Source: Streptomyces iakyrus | GTDB lineage: Bacteria > Actinomycetota > Actinomycetes > Streptomycetales > Streptomycetaceae | DNA: 64,000 bases | Direction of reading: 5' to 3' | Assembly: GCF_000717055.1 (NCBI RefSeq) | Contig: NZ_JNXI01000003.1 | Coordinates: 310,001-374,000 of the forward strand | Part shown: positions 18,309 through 27,610 of the stretch, one piece after another | How positions within the stretch are numbered: the stretch's first letter is position 1 | Layout of the letters: each line of letters starts with the position of its first letter | Program-made: the position numbers and the translations under genes | Notes under the pieces: generated by a model | The model's database searches: none | What the model was told of the DNA's origin: nothing | What the model saw: the letters and a program-made list of their open reading frames with translations, nothing else

Positions 18309-18455
18309 CTAGGACGGCCCCGGCCGGGCCGATGGCCTCACAGCGCACGGGAGTTGACCCGCTGCGCACAAGAGGCCGGGGGTCCTCGGCCTGACGGGCG
18401 GCCGGGGGTCTTAACCTGGTGCGCCCCCTGCGTGCGGCGTGACAGCATCGGCGCC

Positions 18456-19406
18456 ATGGAAGGGTTCATGACACCTGATCAGATGTCCGCCCGCACCTCC
18501 CGCGCGCTGGCCGCCGCCGTCGGCGCGGGGCGCGATCTGGGGCTCGACGTGGCCGAGGCAAGGGTCGTCTACGACGTGTTCTCCGTCGTGGTGCACCTGG
18601 CTCCGTCACCCGTGGTGGTCAGGGTGCCGACCGTCCTGCCGTCGTACGCCGACGCCGGTTCCCAGGCCGCCCGGCAGCGGCAGGAGCTGGCCGTGACGGG
18701 GTGGCTCGCGGATCAGGGGCACCCGGTGATCCCGCCCAGTCCGCTCGTACCGCGTGAGCCCGTGCTGCGGGACGGCTTCTCCATGACCTTCTGGCAGTTC
18801 GTCGAGCTGGACCAGAGCGCCGAGCCGGATTTCGTGCGCCAGGCCGCCCTGGTCGCCGACCTGCACCTGGCGCTGCGCTCCTACCCGGGTGAACTGCCGT
18901 TCCTGTCGGCGGCCGAACCGCGGTTCGTCACCGAGGGGCTCGCCGCGCTCGAAGCGCGCCCTGATCTCCTGGAGCCGGCCGATCTCGACCGGGCGCGGCG
19001 CGAGTGGGAGGTCCTGGAGCCGGTCGTCGCCTCGCGGGCGGGGTTCGAGGCGGTGTTCCCCGGCATCGCGTTGCAGCCGGTCCACGGGGACGCCCCGGCG
19101 GCCAACATCGTCTCCGGCCCGGCCGGCGTCCTGTACTCCGATTTCGAACTGACCACGCTCGGGCCGGTCGAGTGGGACCTGGCGGCCCTCGGCCCCGAGT
19201 GCGAGGCCGCTTACGACGAAGCGGCCGGGCGGCTGGGGCTGCGCCGGCTGGACCAGGACGTGCTGCGGGTCGTCAACGCGGTGGGCATGTCCCGCGCGGT
19301 GGCCTGCCTCGCGCTCGCGCCGCAACTGCCCCTGCTGGTGGACGCGCTCAAACCGGCGGTCGAGCAGTGGCGGTCGATGCCGTTCGCCGGAGGGCTGGGC
19401 GGCTGA
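18456..19406 (+). CDS. Aminoglycoside phosphotransferase (APH) family protein
   Basis: 316 residues with a kinase-like fold: VVVRVPTVLP (Lys-equivalent strand region), the Brenner motif VHGDAPAANIV, and YSDFELTTLG in place of the usual DFG/DFD metal-binding loop. Members phosphorylate antibiotics, choline or other small hydroxyl compounds; the substrate is unknown. ATG 18456 has no clear binding site; ATG 18468 (GGAAGGG immediately upstream) is a real alternative. Divergent from the hydrolase. Confidence 0.85.
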   Translation: MEGFMTPDQMSARTSRALAAAVGAGRDLGLDVAEARVVYDVFSVVVHLAPSPVVVRVPTVLPSYADAGSQAARQRQELAVTGWLADQGHPVIPPSPLVPREPVLRDGFSMTFWQFVELDQSAEPDFVRQAALVADLHLALRSYPGELPFLSAAEPRFVTEGLAALEARPDLLEPADLDRARREWEVLEPVVASRAGFEAVFPGIALQPVHGDAPAANIVSGPAGVLYSDFELTTLGPVEWDLAALGPECEAAYDEAAGRLGLRRLDQDVLRVVNAVGMSRAVACLALAPQLPLLVDALKPAVEQWRSMPFAGGLGG

Positions 19407-19411
19407 GACCG

Positions 19412-19427
19412 GCGGCCCGCGGGCCGC
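19412..19427. terminator. Perfect palindrome between convergent genes
   Basis: GCGGCCCGCGGGCCGC is a perfect 16-base palindrome that fills the space between the stop at 19406 and the convergent stop at 19428. It can form a hairpin in either transcript and probably ends both, though there is no real loop and no T run. Confidence 0.45.
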
Positions 19428-19880
19428 TCACTCGGGCAGCGGACGGTCGTCGACGACGTGCTTCATGACGAGGGTGGAGTTGAGGCGCTGGACGCCGGGG
19501 AGCCGGGCCAGCTGCTGGTCGTAGAGCCGCTGGAAGGCGGTCAGGTCGGTGGCGGCGACGCGCAGGAGGTAGTCGGGGTCGCCGAACAGCCGCTGGGCCT
19601 GGAGCACGTGCGGGACGGCGGCCACGGCCTCTTCGAACGCGGAGACCGTGTCGGCGTCCTCCAGACGCATGGTGACGAAGACGAGGGCCTCGAAGTCGAG
19701 GCCGACGGCGGACGGGTCCACCACCGCGCGATAGCCGCGGATCGCGCCCTCGCGTTCGAGGTCGCGCAGCCTGCGGTGGCAGGGCGAGACGCTCAGCTTC
19801 ACGCGCGCGGCCAGCTCGGTGACCGTGAGACGGCCGTCCAGCTGTAGCTCGGTAAGAATTTTCCGGTCCAGGGCATCCAT
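19428..19880 (-). CDS. Lrp/AsnC family transcriptional regulator
   Basis: 150 residues. The N-terminal HTH is MDALDRKILTELQLDGRLTVTELAARVKLSVSPCHRRLRDLE, followed by the RAM ligand-binding domain (VFVTMRL, FGDPDYLLRVAATDL). Such proteins sense amino acids. It diverges from a LysE-type exporter gene with a 111-base gap, the classic arrangement in which an Lrp protein activates an amino acid exporter. A palindrome CTGCCTcAGGCAG lies 11 bases upstream of its start. Confidence 0.92.
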   Translation of the reverse strand: MDALDRKILTELQLDGRLTVTELAARVKLSVSPCHRRLRDLEREGAIRGYRAVVDPSAVGLDFEALVFVTMRLEDADTVSAFEEAVAAVPHVLQAQRLFGDPDYLLRVAATDLTAFQRLYDQQLARLPGVQRLNSTLVMKHVVDDRPLPE

Positions 19881-19890
19881 GGAGAAGATT

Positions 19891-19903
19891 CTGCCTCAGG
19901 CAG
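19891..19903. promoter_or_regulatory. Palindrome upstream of the Lrp gene, possible operator
   Basis: CTGCCT-C-AGGCAG is a perfect 6-1-6 palindrome between the divergent Lrp and LysE genes. Nearby, CCTCTCGCA (19957-19965) and TGTGAGAGG (19974-19982) form a second, near-perfect inverted repeat that includes the LysE ribosome binding site. Either could be bound by the Lrp protein; neither is proven. Confidence 0.4.
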
Positions 19904-19991
19904 CGCGATCAAGGAGTAAAGAAGGGAACACCTTCGGTTCGATCCCGCCTAACCTTCCTCTCGCACCACGGTATGTGAGAGGGAACGATCG

Positions 19992-20618
19992 ATGGACACG
20001 ACCACGCTGGCGGCCTTCCTGGCAGTGGATCTGCTGCTGATATTCACCCCCGGCGCGGACTGGGCCTACGCGATCACGTCCGGTCTGCGGGACCGGTCGG
20101 TCGTGCCGGCGGTCGCCGGGCTGGTCGCCGGATACGCGGGCTACACCCTGCTCGCCGTCGCGGGTCTTGTGGTGATCGTGGCGAGCTCGGCGACGCTGCT
20201 CACCGCGCTGACCGTGGCGGGGGCCGGTTACCTGGTGTGGCTCGGCTGGGGAGTGCTGCGGCAGCCGGCCGCCCTGACGGCCGCCGGGGAAGAGGCGGGC
20301 CCCGAGGGCGCCTCCCGTCTGCGGGTCATGCTCAGGGGCATCGGGATCAGCGGCCTGAACCCCAAGGCCCTGCTGCTCTACTTCTCCCTGTTCCCGCAGT
20401 TCATCGACCCCGCGGGGGCCTGGCCGGTCGCCGGCCAGACCGGCCTGCTCGGCTCGCTGCACATGACCGCCTGCGCCGTCGTCTACCTCACCGTAGGAGT
20501 CCTGGCCCGCACGGTTCTGAGGACCAGGCCGGCGGCGGCCCGGGCGGTGACCCGTGTCTCCGGCGCGATGATGATCGTCATCGGCGGGTTCCTGCTGGTG
20601 GAGCGCCTGGCCGTCTGA
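19992..20618 (+). CDS. LysE family amino acid / homoserine lactone exporter
   Basis: 208 residues with about six membrane helices. Family signatures: FLAVDLLLIFTPGADWAYAI at the N-terminus (the family's TPGP-like loop), GYLVWLGWGVLR, and GLNPKALLLYFSLFPQFIDP. ATG 19992 follows GAGAGGGAAC. It probably exports an amino acid or related metabolite under control of the divergent Lrp regulator. Which amino acid cannot be told. Confidence 0.92.
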   Translation: MDTTTLAAFLAVDLLLIFTPGADWAYAITSGLRDRSVVPAVAGLVAGYAGYTLLAVAGLVVIVASSATLLTALTVAGAGYLVWLGWGVLRQPAALTAAGEEAGPEGASRLRVMLRGIGISGLNPKALLLYFSLFPQFIDPAGAWPVAGQTGLLGSLHMTACAVVYLTVGVLARTVLRTRPAAARAVTRVSGAMMIVIGGFLLVERLAV

Positions 20619-20710
20619 CGGCTCCTGGCAGACGCGCCTCAAAGAGGCGGTAGCGGGACAATCGGTGCAGGGAATCGTGAGCAGGCTGGGGCGGCACACC
20701 CGGAGGCACC

Positions 20711-23113
20711 GTGGAGGGACGCGTACCGGACGACTTGGTGGTCGTCGTCGACGCCGACGGGGCGATCATGGTGTGGAGCGACGGCGCTCGCCGTCTGCTC
20801 GGCTACGAACCCGCCGAGCTCCTGGGCAAGCCCGTCACCGACCTGCTCGCCGCCCGGCTCCCGGAGTCCACGCGGCGGCACGCGGCCGACGGCCGGCGCT
20901 GGGCCGGTGAGGTGGCGCTGCGGCACCGGAACGGCAACCGCGTCGTGGTCCGGCTCCAGGGGACACCGCTGGCGGACGTCGCGGGCGGGCGGCTCTGGCT
21001 CGTGACCGGCACCGTGCCGGTGTACCCGGCGGCCCCGGCCGGGCAGGGCACCCTGCCGCTGTGGGACCTCACTCTCGCCCAGCTCCCCGTGCCGGTGGCG
21101 GTCTACGACCGCGACGCCCGGCTGGTGGCGGCCAACGAGATCATGACCGAGGTCATGGGCAGGTCCGAGGAGGACATGAAGGGCCTCACCCTGTGGGAGA
21201 TCGAGCCGAACCCGCCCTTCGACGAGTACGACCGCCTCCAGCGCGAGGTCCTGCGCACCGGCGAGATGATCTTCCACGAGGAACACTCCAAGGCCCCGGG
21301 CCAGACCCGGCCGCACGCCTGGTCCATGTTCCTGTCACCCCTGAAGGACGAGAGCGGCACGGTCCACGGCATGTCGGCGACCGTGTTCGACACGACGGAG
21401 CAGTACTGGGCCCGCCGCCGGCTGGCGGTGCTCAACGAGGCCAGTCTGCGCATCGGCAGCACCCTGGACGTGACCCGGACGGCCGAGGAGATGGCCGAGG
21501 TGGCCGTGACCGGCGGGTTCGCGGACTTCGTCACGGTGGACCTGCTGGAGTCCGTCGCCCTGGGGGACGAGCCGGGAGCGCTGCCGCCGGACACACCGGT
21601 CACCGTGCGGCGCACCGCGCAGCTCTCGGTGCTCCAGGGCTGCCCGGAGTCGGTGGTCGCCTCGGGCGAGACGACCCGCTACCCGGTGGGGACGCTGCCG
21701 CTGCGGACCCTGAACGCCGGCCGGGGCGTCCGGCACCGGCCCGGGGACCCGGAGCTGCGGGAATGGCTGGAGTCCTCTCCCGCCCGTGCCGAGACCGTGT
21801 CGCGGTACCTGATCCATTCGGTGATGATGGTGCCGCTGCGCGCCCGGGGTGTGACGCTGGGCATGGTGCACTTCCTCCGCCACCGAACGCCGGAGTGGTT
21901 CAGCGAGGACGACCTGCTGCTCGCGGAGGAGATCGTCGCCCGGGCGGCGGTGAGCGTGGACAACGCCCGCCGGTACACCCGCGAACGCCGCACGGCGCTG
22001 GCGCTCCAGCGCAGCCTGCTCCCCGAGCAGCCTCCGCAGCTGGCGGCGCTGGAGGTCGCCTACCGCTATCTGCCGACCGGATCCGGCGCGGACATCGGCG
22101 GCGACTGGTTCGACGTGATCCCGCTGTCCGGCGCCCGCGTGGCCCTCGTGGTGGGTGACGTGGTGGGCCACGGCATCCAGGCGTCGGCGACCATGGGCCG
22201 GCTGCGGACGGCCGTGCGGACGCTCGCGGACGTCGATCTCGCGCCCGACGAGCTGCTCACCCAGCTGGACGACCTCGTCATCCGGCTGGACCGGGAAGAG
22301 GGCCCGGAGGTGCGCGGCGCGCAAGAGGCCTCGGGGCAGGTCGGCGCCACCTGCCTGTACGCGGTGTACGACCCGGTGTCCCGGCGTTGCACCCTGGCGC
22401 GCGCCGGGCATCCGGCGCCCGCGCTGGTCACCCCGGGGGGCGGCGTACGGTTCCTGGACCTGCCGGCCGGGCCGCCGCTGGGTTTGGGCGGCCTGCCGTT
22501 CGAGGCCACCGAGGTGCAACTGGAGGAGAACAGCCTCCTCACCCTCTACACCGACGGCCTGATCGAGGCGCCCGACCACGACATCGAGGTCGGGATCGGC
22601 CTGCTGCACCGGGCGCTGAGCACCCCCGGGGGCACGCTCGACGAGACCTGCGACCGCGTGCTGCGCACGGTGCTGACCGGCCGGCCCGAGGACGACATCG
22701 TGCTGATGCTGGCGCGGACGGCCGTGCTCGACGCCGCGAAGGTGCACACCTGGCAGCTGCCCCCGGAGCCGGCGGCCGTGGCCCGGGCCCGCAAGATGGC
22801 GGGCGAGCAGCTGGCCGAATGGGGCCTGACGGAGGCGGAGTTCGCCACCGAACTGATCGTCAGCGAGCTGGTCACCAACGCCCTGCGGTACGGCGGCGCC
22901 CCCATCGAACTGCGGCTGATCCGCGACTCGACCCTCATCTGCGAGGTGTCCGACGGCAGCAACACCGCGCCGCATCTGCGCCGGGCCCGGGTCTTCGACG
23001 AGGGCGGACGGGGCCTGCTGCTCGTCGCCCAGCTCGCCGAGCGGTGGGGCAGCCGCCAGACGGCCACGGGCAAGACCATCTGGGCGGAGCAGCCCCTGTC
23101 CGCCGGGCTGTGA
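20711..23113 (+). CDS. PAS / GAF / SpoIIE phosphatase / anti-sigma ATPase fusion protein
   Basis: 800 residues, cytosolic. Order: PAS (about 5-110), second PAS (about 118-235: VAVYDRDARLVAANEIMTEVMGRSEEDM), GAF (about 245-430), PP2C-like SpoIIE phosphatase (about 440-665; metal ligands in IGGDWFDVIPL, VVGDVVGHG, LYTDGLIE and PEDDIVLMLAR), then a HATPase_c anti-sigma domain (AEFATELIVSELVTNALRYGG, DEGGRGLLLV). This is the Streptomyces sensor type that joins partner-switching kinase and phosphatase in one chain. GTG 20711 with GGAGG four bases upstream. A paralogue lies at 46542-49655. Confidence 0.92.
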   Translation: MEGRVPDDLVVVVDADGAIMVWSDGARRLLGYEPAELLGKPVTDLLAARLPESTRRHAADGRRWAGEVALRHRNGNRVVVRLQGTPLADVAGGRLWLVTGTVPVYPAAPAGQGTLPLWDLTLAQLPVPVAVYDRDARLVAANEIMTEVMGRSEEDMKGLTLWEIEPNPPFDEYDRLQREVLRTGEMIFHEEHSKAPGQTRPHAWSMFLSPLKDESGTVHGMSATVFDTTEQYWARRRLAVLNEASLRIGSTLDVTRTAEEMAEVAVTGGFADFVTVDLLESVALGDEPGALPPDTPVTVRRTAQLSVLQGCPESVVASGETTRYPVGTLPLRTLNAGRGVRHRPGDPELREWLESSPARAETVSRYLIHSVMMVPLRARGVTLGMVHFLRHRTPEWFSEDDLLLAEEIVARAAVSVDNARRYTRERRTALALQRSLLPEQPPQLAALEVAYRYLPTGSGADIGGDWFDVIPLSGARVALVVGDVVGHGIQASATMGRLRTAVRTLADVDLAPDELLTQLDDLVIRLDREEGPEVRGAQEASGQVGATCLYAVYDPVSRRCTLARAGHPAPALVTPGGGVRFLDLPAGPPLGLGGLPFEATEVQLEENSLLTLYTDGLIEAPDHDIEVGIGLLHRALSTPGGTLDETCDRVLRTVLTGRPEDDIVLMLARTAVLDAAKVHTWQLPPEPAAVARARKMAGEQLAEWGLTEAEFATELIVSELVTNALRYGGAPIELRLIRDSTLICEVSDGSNTAPHLRRARVFDEGGRGLLLVAQLAERWGSRQTATGKTIWAEQPLSAGL

Positions 23114-23119
23114 GCCGGG

Positions 23120-24025
23120 CTACCGCGTGTCGACGATGCCGCCGGTCACCGCGATGACCTCGCCGACGGTGTAACTGGAGTCGGCGTCGGAGGCGAGGTA
23201 GACGTACGTCGGCGCGATCTCCTCGGGCTGGGCCGCGCGTTCCAGCGGGGCCTCGCTGCCGATGTGGGCGAGCCCGTCCGGCGGCATGTGCGGATCGGCC
23301 TCGTTGAGGGGCGTCCACGTCGGGCCCGGCGCGACCACGTTGGCGCGCACGCCCCGCTTGGCCAGGTGCGTGGCGACGGACTTGGTCAGGGTGATCAGCG
23401 CGGCCTTCGACGCCGCGTAGTCGATCATCGTGGTGCTGCCCTTGAGGGCCTCCTCGGTGGCGGTGGCGATGACCGCGTCGCCGGGTTGCAGATGGGGCAG
23501 GGCCGCCATGAGCAGGTGGAAGTACGCGTAGACGTTCGTCTTGAACGTCAGGTCGAAGTCCTCCGCGGTCAGCTGGTCCAGTTCCAGTTTGCTGTTGAGG
23601 TAGGCGGCGTTGCTCACGAGGATGTTCAGCCCGCCGAGTTCCGCCGCCGTCCGTTCGACCGCCGCACGGCAGAACTCCGGGTCGGTGAGGTCGCCGGGCA
23701 GCAGCAGACAGCGCCTGCCCTGCTCCTCCACCTCGGTGCGCACGCGCTCCGCGTCGACCTGCTCCTCGGGCAGATGGACCACGGCGACGTCGGCGCCCTC
23801 GCGTGCGTACAGCAGCGCCACGGCCCGCCCGATGCCCGAGTCGCCGCCGGTGATCAGCGCGGTCTTCCCCTCCAGCTTCCCGCTCGCGCGGTACCGGCTC
23901 GCCCGGTAGCGCGGCTTGCTGCGCATCTCGGCCTCCAGGCCGGGCCGCTGCTGCTTGTCGGAGTCGTAGGGCGGGTCCGGCTCGGACACGACCTGCGGTG
24001 CGGACTTTTCCTGCTCGGGCTGCAC
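23120..24025 (-). CDS. SDR family oxidoreductase (YghA/YhxD-like)
   Basis: 301 residues. The N-terminal tail PYDSDKQQRPGLEAEMRSKP is typical of YghA-like SDRs. The Rossmann motif is ALITGGDSGIGRAVALLYAREGADV, then NILVSNAAY, catalytic YAASKAALI and the substrate loop. These use NAD(P)H to reduce aldehydes or ketones and are often stress-induced. GTG 24025 is chosen because GGGG lies about 6 bases upstream and the length then matches the family. Its start is divergent from the ATP-grasp gene. Confidence 0.9.
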   Translation of the reverse strand: MQPEQEKSAPQVVSEPDPPYDSDKQQRPGLEAEMRSKPRYRASRYRASGKLEGKTALITGGDSGIGRAVALLYAREGADVAVVHLPEEQVDAERVRTEVEEQGRRCLLLPGDLTDPEFCRAAVERTAAELGGLNILVSNAAYLNSKLELDQLTAEDFDLTFKTNVYAYFHLLMAALPHLQPGDAVIATATEEALKGSTTMIDYAASKAALITLTKSVATHLAKRGVRANVVAPGPTWTPLNEADPHMPPDGLAHIGSEAPLERAAQPEEIAPTYVYLASDADSSYTVGEVIAVTGGIVDTR

Positions 24026-24234
24026 AACTGCCCCTTTGCCGGCGTCGTCCACGGCGCGGCCCGCTTCACCGGCCGCGCCGTCCTTGCCCGGGCCGCGTTC
24101 CCAGGACGGCGGCGGGCATGTCCCGGCCGCCCGGAACGGGCGCGATGCCCGGACCGGAATGCCGGCAGGCACGACGGGTACTCCGAGGATCTTGCAAGCC
24201 GGCCTTCGGGCCGTACGCCGTCGGAAGGAGAGCC

Positions 24235-25548
24235 GTGTCTGACGAGACGGTGAAGAACGTCTTCGTGATCGGACTCGACGAGGCCAATCTGCCCACGCTT
24301 CAGCAGGTCCCGGGAGCCGACCGGCTGCGTTTTCACCAGCTGCTGACGATCGAGGAGCTCCAGGTCGGTGAAGTGCACCTGCCCACGCTGCTCGACAAGG
24401 CCCAGGGCGTGCTCGACGCGTTCGACGGCAGCATCGACGCGATCGTGGGCTACTGGGACTTCCCGGTCAGCACCCTCGTCCCGATGCTGAGCGAGCGCTA
24501 CGGCACCCGCAGCACCAGCCTGGAGTCGGTGGTCAAGTGCGAGCACAAGTACTGGAGCCGGCTGGAGCAGCAGAAGGTCACGGACCGGCACCCGCGTTTC
24601 GGCCAGGTCGACCTGTCGGCCGAGCCGCCGCGCCCGCCGCAGGATGTGACCTTCCCGATGTGGCTCAAGCCCGCCCTCTCGTACTCCTCGGAGCTCGCCT
24701 TCGGAGTGGGTGACGAGGAGGAGTTCCACAAGGCGGTCACCGAGATCCGCGACGGCATCTCCCGCATCGGCCGGCCCTTCGAGCACGTCCTCGAACGCAT
24801 CGACCTGCCGCCGGAGATGGACGGTGTGGGCGGCCGGGTCTGCCTCGCGGAGGAGTCGATGTCCGGCGTCCAGGTGGCCGTCGAGGGCTATGTCCACCAG
24901 GGCGAGGTGACGGTCTACGGGGTCCTGGACTCCATCCAGTACCCGGACTCCCCCTGTTTCCTGCGCCACCAGTACCCCTCGACGCTGCCGCCGCCGGTCA
25001 TCGCGCAGCTCCACGACGTCAGCGAGCGCGTGATGCGGCAGATCGGGATGGACTCGGCCACCTTCAGCATCGAGTACTTCTACGATCCGCGGTCCCAGGA
25101 GATCAACCTGCTGGAGATCAACCCGCGGCACTCCCAGTCGCACGCGGAGCTGTTCCAGTACGTCGACGGCGTGCCCAACCACCACTGCATGGTCCGTCTC
25201 GCCCTCGGCGAGGACCCGCACATGCCGCACCGCGAGGGCGAGTACGCCATGGCGGCGAAGTGGTACCACCGCTGGTTCACCGACGGCGTGGTGCGCCGGG
25301 TCCCGGGCCCCGAGGAGATCGCCCGCATCGAGCGGGAGACACCGGGGGTGCGCATCGAGGTGATTCCCGCGGAGGGCGACCGGCTCTCGGACCTGCCCGG
25401 ACAGGACAGTTACAGCTACGAGCTGGCGCACATCTACACCGGCGGCGCGGACGAGGCGGAGCTGCGGGAGAAGTTCGACCACTGCGTGGCCGCCCTGGGT
25501 CTGGCCTTCGAGGACGCCACGGCCGAGGCCGACGCAGCCGAGAAGTGA
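24235..25548 (+). CDS. ATP-grasp domain protein, probable carboxylate-amine ligase
   Basis: 437 residues. Residues 1-110 form a Rossmann-like pre-ATP-grasp region (NVFVIGLDEANLP). The ATP-grasp fold follows: FPMWLKPALSYSSELAF (nucleotide-binding Lys), a VAVEGYVHQGEVTVYGVLDS strand, and the metal-binding FSIEYFYDPRSQEINLLEINPRHSQSH with the Glu and Asn ligands. Family members join an acid to an amine through an acyl phosphate. GTG 24235 has GGAAGGAG. The CocE-type hydrolase starts 7 bases after its stop, so the two are surely co-transcribed. Substrates unknown. Confidence 0.85.
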   Translation: MSDETVKNVFVIGLDEANLPTLQQVPGADRLRFHQLLTIEELQVGEVHLPTLLDKAQGVLDAFDGSIDAIVGYWDFPVSTLVPMLSERYGTRSTSLESVVKCEHKYWSRLEQQKVTDRHPRFGQVDLSAEPPRPPQDVTFPMWLKPALSYSSELAFGVGDEEEFHKAVTEIRDGISRIGRPFEHVLERIDLPPEMDGVGGRVCLAEESMSGVQVAVEGYVHQGEVTVYGVLDSIQYPDSPCFLRHQYPSTLPPPVIAQLHDVSERVMRQIGMDSATFSIEYFYDPRSQEINLLEINPRHSQSHAELFQYVDGVPNHHCMVRLALGEDPHMPHREGEYAMAAKWYHRWFTDGVVRRVPGPEEIARIERETPGVRIEVIPAEGDRLSDLPGQDSYSYELAHIYTGGADEAELREKFDHCVAALGLAFEDATAEADAAEK

Positions 25549-25555
25549 GGAGCAC

Positions 25556-27604
25556 GTGGGTTCCATGCGTTACGTGACCAACCTGCCGTACGAGACGAAG
25601 GAGGAGGAGCACGTCACGATCCCGATGTCCGACGGGGTCCGGCTCTCCGCGCACATCTGGCGCCCCACCTCCTCCGACCAGGAGCCGGTCCCGGCGGTGC
25701 TGGAGTACATCCCGTACCGCAAGCGCGACCTGACGGCCGTACGGGACTCGGTCCACCACCCCTACCTCGCCGGGCACGGCTACGCGTGTGTCCGCGTCGA
25801 CCTGCGCGGCACCGGCGACTCCGAGGGCGTGCTGCGCGACGAGTACCTGGAGCGGGAACAGGCGGACGCCGAGGAGATCCTGGCCTGGCTGGCGGAGCAG
25901 CACTGGTGCGACGGCGGCACGGGCATGATGGGCATCTCCTGGGGCGCGTTCGCGGCACTCCAGGTGGCGGCCCGCCGGCCGCCGAGCCTGAAGGCCATCG
26001 CCATCGCCTCGTTCACCGACGACCGGCACGCCGACGACATGCACTACATGGGCGGCGCCCTGCTGTCGGACAACCTGGCCGAGGCGGGCACCATGTTCGC
26101 CTACGGCACCTGCCCGCCCGACCCGGCCGTGGTCGGCGACCGCTGGCGCGGGATGTGGCACGAGCGGCTGGAGAACACCGAGCCCTGGGTGCTGGAGTGG
26201 CTGCGTCACCAGCGGCGCGACGACTACTGGCGGCACGCCTCGGTGTGCGAGGACTACACGAGCGTGCGCTGCCCGGTCCTGGCCTCCAGCGGCTGGGCGG
26301 ACGGCTACTCCAACGCCGTGACCCGGCTGCTCGGGAACCTGGACGTGCCCCGCAAGGGGCTGATCGGACCCTGGTCGCACAAGTTCCCCCACCTCGGGGA
26401 GCCCGGCCCCGCGATCGGCTACCTCCAGGAGCTCGTACGGTGGTGGGACCACTGGCTCAAGGGCGTCGACAACGGCGTCATGGACGGGCCGATGCTCCTG
26501 GCGTGGATGCAGGACAGCGTGCCGCCCTCCACCTCCTACGAGGAGCGGCCGGGCCGCTGGGTCGGCGAGCCGCACTGGCCGTCGCCGCACATCCGGCCCG
26601 AGACGCACCCGCTCACGCGGCACACGATCGGGCCCGCCCAGGACGCCACGGCTGTGCCCTCCGAGGGCGGCGCGGCCATGACCGTGCGCTCGCCGCTGTC
26701 CGTCGGCCAGTTCGCGGGCAAGTGGGCCTCCTACAACGCGCCCCCGGACCTGCCCTACGACCAGCGGGAGGAGGACGGCGGTTCGCTCGTCTTCGACAGC
26801 GAGCCGCTGACCGAGCCGGTGGAGATCCTCGGCTCGCCGAGCGTGGAGCTCGACCTGTCGGTCAGCGAGCCGGTGGCCCTGGTGGCGGCGCGGCTGTCCG
26901 ACGTGAGTCCCGACGGCGCCGCGACACGCGTCTCGTACGGCATCCTGAACCTGACCCGCCGTGACAGCACCGAGTCTCCCGAGCCGTTGGAGCCGGGCCG
27001 GCGCTACCGGGCCACCATCCCGCTCAACGGCGTGGCGCAGGCGTTCCCGGCGGGCCACCGCATCCGGCTGTCCCTGTCGACGTCCTACTGGCCGCTGGCC
27101 TGGCCCGCGCCGAAGCCGGCCCTGCTCAGCGTCCACGAGCACTCCAGCACGCTCACCCTGCCGGTGCGGCCGGTGGACGAGCCGGACGAGGTGGCGTCGT
27201 CGCCCTTCGGTGAACCCGAGGGCACTCCCCCGCTCGCCATGACCCAGGTGACGCCCCCGGAGGAGCGCTGGGACGTCAAACGGGATCTGATCGACTACCG
27301 CTCCGAGCTGGACATCGTGAAGGACCGGGGCACGGTCCGCTTCGAGGACATCGGCCTGGAGGCCGGCCGCCGCGCCCACGAGCGCTACACGGCGGTCGCC
27401 GACGACTTCACCTCGGCCGGCGGCGAAACCACGTGGACCATGCGGTTCCGCCGGGACGCCTGGGACGTGCGGGTGGTCACCAGCACCCGGCTCACGTGCG
27501 ACGAGACGGACTTCTTCGTCGACGCGACCCTCGACGCGTACGAGGCCGACCGCAGGGTCTTCTCCCGCACCTGGAACGAGACGGTTCCCCGCGATCTGCT
27601 GTAG
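25556..27604 (+). CDS. CocE/NonD family hydrolase (peptidase S15-like)
   Basis: 682 residues. The alpha/beta hydrolase core has IPYRKRDLT, VDLRGTGDSEG and nucleophile elbow MGISWGAFAAL, then a helical cap and the C-terminal jelly-roll (X-Pro dipeptidyl-peptidase C-like) with SPSVELDLSVSEP and ARLSDVSPDGAATRVSYGILNL. The last ~110 residues are an additional domain. The family cleaves esters, amides or X-Pro dipeptides. GTG 25556, close behind the ATP-grasp gene. Working with a ligase, it may hydrolyse or process the product, an idea based only on gene order. Confidence 0.88.
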   Translation: MGSMRYVTNLPYETKEEEHVTIPMSDGVRLSAHIWRPTSSDQEPVPAVLEYIPYRKRDLTAVRDSVHHPYLAGHGYACVRVDLRGTGDSEGVLRDEYLEREQADAEEILAWLAEQHWCDGGTGMMGISWGAFAALQVAARRPPSLKAIAIASFTDDRHADDMHYMGGALLSDNLAEAGTMFAYGTCPPDPAVVGDRWRGMWHERLENTEPWVLEWLRHQRRDDYWRHASVCEDYTSVRCPVLASSGWADGYSNAVTRLLGNLDVPRKGLIGPWSHKFPHLGEPGPAIGYLQELVRWWDHWLKGVDNGVMDGPMLLAWMQDSVPPSTSYEERPGRWVGEPHWPSPHIRPETHPLTRHTIGPAQDATAVPSEGGAAMTVRSPLSVGQFAGKWASYNAPPDLPYDQREEDGGSLVFDSEPLTEPVEILGSPSVELDLSVSEPVALVAARLSDVSPDGAATRVSYGILNLTRRDSTESPEPLEPGRRYRATIPLNGVAQAFPAGHRIRLSLSTSYWPLAWPAPKPALLSVHEHSSTLTLPVRPVDEPDEVASSPFGEPEGTPPLAMTQVTPPEERWDVKRDLIDYRSELDIVKDRGTVRFEDIGLEAGRRAHERYTAVADDFTSAGGETTWTMRFRRDAWDVRVVTSTRLTCDETDFFVDATLDAYEADRRVFSRTWNETVPRDLL

Positions 27605-27610
27605 TGCGCC

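Noticed and set aside
18374..18410. Direct repeat GGCCGGGGGTC (18374 and 18400) upstream of the phosphotransferase gene
   Set aside because: Short and GC-rich; likely chance in this composition.
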